This document shows positions 6,799 through 10,947 of a stretch of DNA of 10,947 nt, one piece after another. How positions within the stretch are numbered: the stretch's first letter is position 1; the number at the start of each line of letters is the position of its first letter. Location of the stretch: contig JAGRBM010000417.1 in NCBI GenBank assembly GCA_020434085.1, positions 1 to 10,947 of the forward strand, read 5' to 3'. The DNA is from Chrysiogenia bacterium (GTDB lineage Bacteria > JAGRBM01). Under the pieces are notes generated by a model that saw only the letters and a list, made by a program, of their open reading frames with translations, was not told the DNA's origin and did not search any database. The position numbers and the translations under genes are program-made.

Positions 6799-7251
6799 TC
6801 AGGGTTTGGCTCCGTTTTCGGGACTTTTCCCATCCTGCCGGAGGTAAACCAGAAGCGCCTCGATCTCTTCGGATTCGAGTCCCAGATAAGGCATCACTTC
6901 AGGGTATTTCTCGGAAAGCTCGCGCGCGGTGGCATCAGTCTCGCGCATCTTGTCGGGATCGGCCAGCCAGCTTCGAAGCCATGCGGCACTTCTTCTCTGT
7001 GTCACCCCTGCCAGGTCCGGGCACTTCCCGAAGAACTCACCAAAGGCATGACAGCCCCGGCACTGCTTCTTTCGAAAAAGAAGTGCGCCTTGTTTGAAGG
7101 CTTCGCTAGTGACTTCCGGGAGTGTCTGTTCGGCGGGTTTCGGAGACTCGTTTGGTCCGGTTTGTTCAGAAGCGGCGTGGCTCATATCGACCCCACCCGC
7201 ACAGAGCACGAGCAGCAGGCACACAAGCCCCCCCAGCGCCATCCGACCCAT
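6799..7251 (-). CDS. Monoheme c-type cytochrome, paralogue of the operon cytochrome
   Basis: I start this 150-residue protein at ATG 7251 because AGGAA lies six bases before it and the protein then opens directly with a signal peptide (MGRMALGGLVCLLLVLCAGG). The frame continues to ATG 7281, but that adds a charged stretch before the signal and has no better ribosome site. The heme site is CRGCH at 64-68 and the probable axial Met is M120 in YPEVMPYLGL. Between them the helix with SAAWLRSWLADP matches the corresponding part of the cytochrome at 5824-6222. The linker after the signal is Pro/Glu/Ser-rich. It is divergent from nirJ, with a shared palindrome between them (7285-7302), and lies ahead of the Rieske gene in the same direction. 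It may shuttle electrons between the bc-type complex and NirS; this is inferred from location only. Confidence 0.88.
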   Translation of the reverse strand: MGRMALGGLVCLLLVLCAGGVDMSHAASEQTGPNESPKPAEQTLPEVTSEAFKQGALLFRKKQCRGCHAFGEFFGKCPDLAGVTQRRSAAWLRSWLADPDKMRETDATARELSEKYPEVMPYLGLESEEIEALLVYLRQDGKSPENGAKP

Positions 7252-7284
7252 ACGGCGTTCCTTTTCCTTCAACTCACGCAAAAC

Positions 7285-7328
7285 TTATGATAGTGCTCAT
7301 AATCACACAAAACGGAATTCGTGACAAT
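7285..7328 (+). promoter_or_regulatory. CRP/FNR-type site in the divergent nirJ / cytochrome c intergenic region
   Basis: TTATGA-TAGTGC-TCATAA (7285-7302) is a perfect match in both arms. Towards nirJ, GACAAT (7323-7328) lies 20 bases on, where a -10 element is expected, and the nirJ ATG is about 65 bases from the site centre. Towards the cytochrome gene the site centre is only about 42 bases from ATG 7251, too close for ordinary class II activation with a leader. Activation of nirJ is therefore the more likely role. An effect on the leftward gene cannot be excluded. Confidence 0.65.
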
Positions 7329-7358
7329 GGCCGCTGAGGACAGGAGCGAGTTGTTCCC

Positions 7359-8549
7359 ATGCTGATGATCAGTGATTTGCTAGAGCTTGCCCGTGGCGGC
7401 GGCGTGCCGGGTCCGGCCTCCGAGGCTGGACGCGGCAGATACTCGACCAACGCCAGCCCCGTGATCGTCTGGAACGTCATCAACCACTGCAACATGTCGT
7501 GCCCGCATTGCTATGCGGCGGCCATTCACAAACCCGATCCCGATGATCTCACCGGCGAAGAAGGCCGCAAGCTGCTCAAGGAGCTTGCCGGCCTCGAAGT
7601 CCCGGCGGTGATCTTCTCGGGCGGCGAGCCGCTGCTTCGCAAGGACATCTTCGATCTGATCGCCTACGCAAAAGAACTGGGGCACCGCCCCCATCTTTCC
7701 AGCAACGGCGTGATGATTGATCGCGACACCGCCCGGCGGCTCCGCGAGGTCGGAATCGACTACGTGGGCATTAGTATCGACGGGATGCCAGGCTTCAACG
7801 ATGAGTATCGCGGCTATGAGCACGGTTTCGAACGCGCGTTCCGCGGCGCCGAGTATTGCCTCGAAGAGGGCCTCAAGGTCGGGATTCGCATGACGGTCTC
7901 GAAGAAGAACCGCGACCAGTTCGATGAACTTCTCGACCATGTCATCGCGCTCAAGATCCCGCGTTTCTATGTCTCTCACCTGGTCTACGCGGGCCGCGCC
8001 CACGAGGACCACGGCTACGACCTGAGCCCCGAAGAGAACCGGGAGATGGTGCGCCACATCTTTGAGCGCGCCGACGCGCTGCTCGACCAGAAATCGGCAA
8101 CACGCATTGTCAGCGGCGCCAACGACGCTGACGGGCCGTTCCTGTATTTCTACGCGCTCGAACGCCACGGCGAGCTGGGCGCCCGGCGCCTGCTCAACAG
8201 GCTCAAGGCGCGCACCGGCAACACGGCCGGCGAGCGAATCCTGAACATCGACAATCGCGGCAACGTCCATCCAGACCAGTTCTGGAGCGAGGCTTGCCTT
8301 GGCAATGTTCGTCACAGCAGCTTCACGGAGATCATGAAGAATCCTCTGCTCGAACAACTGCGCCACCGGGAAGACTACCTGCAGGGCAAGTGCGGGAGCT
8401 GCCGTTTCAAACCCGCCTGCCGCGGCTCCCATCGCGAGCGCTCGCTCGCCGTGGGAACTGGTCTGTGGGGCAGTGATCCATCGTGTTATCTCACCGAATC
8501 CGAAGTTCAAGGAGTCTCCCCATGGGACGCGCGCGTAGCCCAATCCTGA
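7359..8549 (+). CDS. nirJ: Heme d1 biosynthesis radical SAM protein NirJ
   Basis: The 396-residue cytoplasmic protein is preceded by AGGAGCGAG, nine bases before the ATG. The radical SAM cluster motif CxxxCxxC is C44, C48, C51 (CNMSCPHCYA), followed by GGEP (88-91) for S-adenosylmethionine binding. The C-terminal SPASM/twitch region has C313, C345, C348, C354 and C376, ligands for a second 4Fe-4S cluster. NirJ acts on didecarboxysiroheme, removing two propionate chains on the way to heme d1, the cofactor of cytochrome cd1 nitrite reductase. The assignment over AhbC/AhbD rests on the N-terminal region before the first cluster and on the gene order nirJ-nirF-cytochrome c-nirS. It overlaps nirF by 28 bases, so the two are probably translationally coupled. 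A CRP/FNR-type site lies just upstream. Confidence 0.88.
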   Translation: MLMISDLLELARGGGVPGPASEAGRGRYSTNASPVIVWNVINHCNMSCPHCYAAAIHKPDPDDLTGEEGRKLLKELAGLEVPAVIFSGGEPLLRKDIFDLIAYAKELGHRPHLSSNGVMIDRDTARRLREVGIDYVGISIDGMPGFNDEYRGYEHGFERAFRGAEYCLEEGLKVGIRMTVSKKNRDQFDELLDHVIALKIPRFYVSHLVYAGRAHEDHGYDLSPEENREMVRHIFERADALLDQKSATRIVSGANDADGPFLYFYALERHGELGARRLLNRLKARTGNTAGERILNIDNRGNVHPDQFWSEACLGNVRHSSFTEIMKNPLLEQLRHREDYLQGKCGSCRFKPACRGSHRERSLAVGTGLWGSDPSCYLTESEVQGVSPWDARVAQS

Positions 8550-9712
8550 TCGCCCTGCTCACCCTCTGTTTGACCCATTGCGCTCCTGCGGGCGGGATCG
8601 GCTCGCGCATTTTCATTGTTCGGCGCGACTCGGGCAGCCTGAGTGTCTATGACGCTGCCGACGCAAAGATGCTCCCAACCGAAGTCAAAGACCTCGGCAA
8701 CATGCGCCATGCCTCCATGGTGTTTTCCAAAGACCTGCGCTGGGGATACCTGGCGACCCGCAACGGCCAGCTCTCACGGGTGGATCTCAATACTCTCAAA
8801 ATGGACAAGTCCGTGCCCACCTCGGAGAATTCCATCGGCATTGCGATCTCCCAGGACGGGCGCTACATCGCCGTTTCGGAATACAAGCCCGGCGGCGTGA
8901 CCATCGTCGATGCCCGCTCGATGGAGATTCTCAAGCACATCCCGGCCACGGTCGAAGTCGATGGCAAGGAAGTGCGCTCACGTGTCACGGGGCTCGTCGA
9001 CGTGCCGGGCAACCGCTTTGCCTGTGCGCTGATGGACGGTGCGGAGATCTGGATCATCGACGCCTCGAAGCCCGATTTTCCCATCGAATATCGCTTCGCC
9101 ACTCCGAGTCCCAATCCCTTCGACGCGCTCGTGACACCGGAGGGTCGCTTCTACCTGACCGGACACTTCGAGAGCGACAACGTCACCCTGCTCGATCTCT
9201 GGCATCCCGAACTGGGCGTCCGCTCGGTGGACATCCGTGATCCCGAGCTGGATGCCAAGCGCAGCGCGCCCATCAAGATGCCGCACATGGAAGCCTGGGG
9301 CGTTGCCGGGGACGAGGTATTCGTCCCGCTCGTCGGCGAGGCGCGCCTGGCCGTGCTCGACCGCACCACCTGGAAGTTCAAGCAATCGATCCCGCTACGT
9401 GGGAATCCGGTCTATGCCGTTCTCTCTCCCACCAGCCGGGAAATCTGGGTGACCTATTCGGGCTCGGAAAACGACGCATTCATCGAGATCATCGACACCG
9501 AGCAGCACAAGGTTGTCCGCACCATTGAGGCCGGTCGCAAGATCTATCATCTGGCGTTCAGCCCCCGCGGAGACGAGGTCTATGTCAGCGCCAATGCCGA
9601 CAACCGCTTTCTGGTGATCGACGCCAACACCTACGAGATCAAGCATCGCTTCGAAGTGGCATCCCCCTCGGGAATCTTCGGCCCCTGGCGCGCCTATGAA
9701 ATGGGGCTCTAG
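8522..9712 (+). CDS. nirF: Heme d1 biosynthesis protein NirF (d1-type beta-propeller, probable lipoprotein)
   Basis: The 396-residue protein starts at ATG 8522, with AAGGAG seven bases upstream and a signal sequence following at once; the frame is open back to 8483 within nirJ. The rest is an eight-bladed-propeller-type protein related to the d1 domain of NirS. NirF-like stretches include NMRHASMVFSKD (60-71), ENSIGIAISQDGRYIAV, YKPGGVTIVDA, LLDLWHPELGVR, KMPHMEAWGVAG and PSGIFGPW near the end. H63 in the RHAS motif is the likely equivalent of the functionally important His reported in Paracoccus NirF. There is no CxxCH, which separates it from NirN and NirS. NirF acts late in heme d1 synthesis in the periplasm; its exact reaction is less settled than that of NirN. 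The signal ends LTHC (C20), an atypical lipobox; a lipid anchor would agree with reports for Pseudomonas NirF. Confidence 0.9.
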   Translation: MGRARSPILIALLTLCLTHCAPAGGIGSRIFIVRRDSGSLSVYDAADAKMLPTEVKDLGNMRHASMVFSKDLRWGYLATRNGQLSRVDLNTLKMDKSVPTSENSIGIAISQDGRYIAVSEYKPGGVTIVDARSMEILKHIPATVEVDGKEVRSRVTGLVDVPGNRFACALMDGAEIWIIDASKPDFPIEYRFATPSPNPFDALVTPEGRFYLTGHFESDNVTLLDLWHPELGVRSVDIRDPELDAKRSAPIKMPHMEAWGVAGDEVFVPLVGEARLAVLDRTTWKFKQSIPLRGNPVYAVLSPTSREIWVTYSGSENDAFIEIIDTEQHKVVRTIEAGRKIYHLAFSPRGDEVYVSANADNRFLVIDANTYEIKHRFEVASPSGIFGPWRAYEMGL

Positions 9713-9721
9713 TCAAAGCCA

Positions 9722-10099
9722 ATGCGCCTGAAGTTCCTTCTGCTGGTTCTGCTCCTCACCGGGTGCGCAATGCCGCATTCGGAGGCCGGAGAAACAGGCT
9801 CGTCTCAAGAGAGCGTCGCCGGCGATGCCGCGCTCATTGAGCTGGGCCGCGTGACATTTCGCTCTGCCGGATGCGTGGCCTGCCATCGGCGCGAGGGCCT
9901 GGGCGGCACCGACGGCCCGGATCTCGATGCCCTCGCCGGCACCTCGGATCCGACGTATGTGCGTGAGTCGATTCTGGAGCCAAAGGCGCGGATCCTGCCT
10001 GGCTATGAGGGGATTGAGATGCCGGGAAACTACGGGGAAATGCTGAGCGAGCCGGAAATCGATGCGCTCCAGTACTACCTCTCCAATCGCTTGAAATGA
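9722..10099 (+). CDS. Lipoprotein monoheme c-type cytochrome, NirC-like in position
   Basis: The 125-residue protein has a clear lipoprotein signal: LLLVLLLTGC with lipobox LTGC, acylated Cys at residue 15. After a flexible Ser/Glu-rich linker comes one heme site, CVACH, in GRVTFRSAGCVACHRREG. The probable axial Met is in the segment GYEGIEMPGNYG, and the helix EIDALQYYLSNRLK closes the fold. The sequence YVRESILEPKARILPGYEG resembles cytochrome c domains fused to oxidase subunits, which often bind a membrane-tethered donor role. It starts nine bases after nirF, with no strong ribosome site, so coupling to nirF translation is likely. In the nirF-to-nirS position it could serve as NirC (electron donor or maturation factor for NirS). 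The family is too generic for me to assign the symbol. Confidence 0.85.
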   Translation: MRLKFLLLVLLLTGCAMPHSEAGETGSSQESVAGDAALIELGRVTFRSAGCVACHRREGLGGTDGPDLDALAGTSDPTYVRESILEPKARILPGYEGIEMPGNYGEMLSEPEIDALQYYLSNRLK

Positions 10100-10108
10100 C
10101 CGCGTTGA

Positions 10109-10136
10109 GAGCGGGCTCAGCCTTATGAGCCCGCTC
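10109..10136 (+). repeat. Perfect 11-bp inverted repeat overlapping the nirS operator
   Basis: GAGCGGGCTCA (10109-10119) and TGAGCCCGCTC (10126-10136) are perfect reverse complements separated by six bases. The element begins ten bases after the stop of the lipoprotein cytochrome gene. As RNA it would form a strong hairpin, followed by ATAACCCGGTTTTC. The T-run is short and eight bases away, so it is at best an imperfect intrinsic terminator for the nirJ-nirF-cytochrome transcript. The right arm is shared with the CRP/FNR-type palindrome at 10123-10140. Confidence 0.6.
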
Positions 10137-10167
10137 ATAACCCGGTTTTCGAGACATTCAGTAGTTT
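10123..10167 (+). promoter_or_regulatory. CRP/FNR-type promoter of nirS
   Basis: TTATGAGC-CC-GCTCATAA (10123-10140) is a perfect 18-bp palindrome and the best copy of the motif shared by four sites here. TAGTTT (10162-10167) follows after exactly 21 bases, as at the Rieske promoter and the site at 157. The predicted start near 10174 leaves a leader of about 60 bases before the nirS ATG at 10235. Dnr/NnrR/FNR-family activation of nirS by oxygen limitation or nitric oxide is established in other denitrifiers. Which family member acts here cannot be told from the sequence. Confidence 0.75.
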
Positions 10168-10234
10168 TAGGGGCAACGATGGGGCTGTCCGTTCTGACAC
10201 TTCATCCCGTCCAGATCATGTCGGAGGGAAGACA

Positions 10235-10947
10235 ATGGAATCGAAGACAAAACACCACAGCAAGAGGTCCTGGCCGGGCCATTGGTGGTTGGCACCCATT
10301 GCGTTGGTGCTGGCCCTGGTTCTGGCCCCAACCTGGGCGCACGCAGGTGACGCCCCGAAAATGAGTGAAGAAGAGTTTGCCCACGGCAAGAAGCTCTACT
10401 TTGAACGCTGCGCAGGCTGCCACGGCACCCTGCGCGCCGGTGCAACCGGCCCCGAGCTCTCCCCCACCAAGACCATCAAGATGGGGACTGAGCGCCTGAC
10501 CGACATCATGCAGTACGGCATGCCCGGCGGCATGCCTGCCTGGGGTGAGGAAGGCCTGCTTAACGAGGACGAGATCAAGACCGTCGTCAAGTACATCCAG
10601 CAGGAACCGCCCCAGCCACCGGAGATGTCGCTTGAGGAAATCAAACAGTCCTGGAAGGTCTACGTTCCAGTGGCCGATCGGCCTGACAAGCCCCAGCACA
10701 ACCGCGATTGGGAAGACTACTTCGGCGTCGTGCTCCGCGATCAGGGTCAGGTCGCCATCATCGACGGGCAGACCAAAGAGAAGGTCGCCGTCATCAAGAC
10801 CGGCTACGCAGTGCACATCCTGCGCAGCAGCTCCACCGGTCGCTACTTCTACGTGGTGGGCCGCGACGGTCGCATCTCCCTGATCGACCTGTGGACCAAG
10901 GAACCCTCCCTGGTCGCCGAAGTGAAGCCCTGCATCGACGCCCGCTC
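10235..10947 (+). CDS. nirS: Cytochrome cd1 nitrite reductase NirS (N-terminal part, cut by window end)
   Basis: The frame opens at ATG 10235, with GGAGG seven bases upstream, and runs off the window after 237 full codons. NirS reduces nitrite to nitric oxide in the periplasm. A signal peptide (about 1-37, ending AHA) is followed by the heme c domain: RCAGCHGTLRAGATG with CAGCH at 59-63 and axial Met100 in GGMPAWG. The d1 domain begins after KYIQQEPPQPPE and SWKVYVPVADRP. H194 in GYAVHI is the proximal heme d1 ligand. The distances from the heme c His63 to M100 (37) and H194 (131) equal those I recall for Pseudomonas aeruginosa NirS (51, 88, 182). The distal histidines lie beyond the window. 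The mature N-terminus is short, with no Tyr before the heme c domain except Y55 next to the heme site. The next conserved block reads GRDGRISLIDLWTKEPSLVAEVK. Confidence 0.95.
   Translation, partial: MESKTKHHSKRSWPGHWWLAPIALVLALVLAPTWAHAGDAPKMSEEEFAHGKKLYFERCAGCHGTLRAGATGPELSPTKTIKMGTERLTDIMQYGMPGGMPAWGEEGLLNEDEIKTVVKYIQQEPPQPPEMSLEEIKQSWKVYVPVADRPDKPQHNRDWEDYFGVVLRDQGQVAIIDGQTKEKVAVIKTGYAVHILRSSSTGRYFYVVGRDGRISLIDLWTKEPSLVAEVKPCIDAR

Noticed and set aside
7380-8543. Long minus-strand open frame (387 codons) opposite nirJ
   Set aside because: The plus strand carries intact radical SAM and SPASM motifs with a good ribosome site. The antisense product is low-complexity Ala/Val/Asp-rich with no family features.
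10202-10816. Minus-strand open frame of 204 codons opposite nirS
   Set aside because: The plus strand encodes NirS with exact ligand spacing; the antisense frame is a shadow.
1-10947. tRNA or rRNA genes, CRISPR arrays, insertion sequences, attachment sites
   Set aside because: I saw no regularly spaced repeats, transposase or integrase motifs, terminal inverted repeats or tRNA-like cloverleaf sequence. Apart from 163-409 and about 10100-10234, the window is densely coding.

Overview
This GC-rich window comes from a Gram-negative bacterium that respires nitrite. The basis is the set of exported c-type cytochromes, two lipoproteins, a Tat-type Rieske protein and a cytochrome cd1 nitrite reductase. 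The alternative Rieske/cytochrome b complex suggests a deltaproteobacterium-like or uncultured lineage, but no marker gene is present to settle the taxonomy.

Layout. (1) Positions 1-162 hold the C-terminus of a radical SAM/SPASM protein of the NirJ/AhbC/AhbD type. (2) Positions 163-409 contain no convincing gene. They carry a CRP/FNR-type promoter at the end of the radical SAM gene and a chain of strong predicted hairpins. (3) Positions 410-877 encode a small, cysteine-rich, probably exported protein of unknown function. (4) Positions 884-7251 on the minus strand encode a six-gene respiratory cluster. In transcription order these are a monoheme cytochrome c, a Rieske protein, a second monoheme cytochrome c, a GltD-like FAD/NAD(P)/4Fe-4S protein, a fused b6/subunit-IV-type cytochrome b and a hexaheme cytochrome c. 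The last five are tightly packed, and the flavoprotein and cytochrome b genes overlap (GTGA). (5) Positions 7359-10099 on the plus strand encode nirJ, nirF (28-base overlap) and a monoheme lipoprotein cytochrome c. (6) From 10235 to the window edge lies nirS, cut after 237 codons.

How they fit together. NirS reduces nitrite to nitric oxide in the periplasm and needs heme d1, whose synthesis uses NirJ and NirF. The lipoprotein cytochrome c could deliver electrons. The Rieske/cytochrome b complex would oxidise quinol and pass electrons through its Rieske protein and cytochromes towards NirS. The flavoprotein, on the cytoplasmic face, would connect the complex to the NAD(P)H or ferredoxin pools. 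Four near-identical palindromes (TTATGA-N6-TCATAA) lie before the Rieske operon, before nirJ, before nirS and at the end of the left-hand radical SAM gene. Three of the four are followed after exactly 21 bases by a TAGNNT -10-like hexamer. This argues that the bc-type complex, heme d1 synthesis, nitrite reductase and the structured region at 184-364 belong to one CRP/FNR-family regulon.
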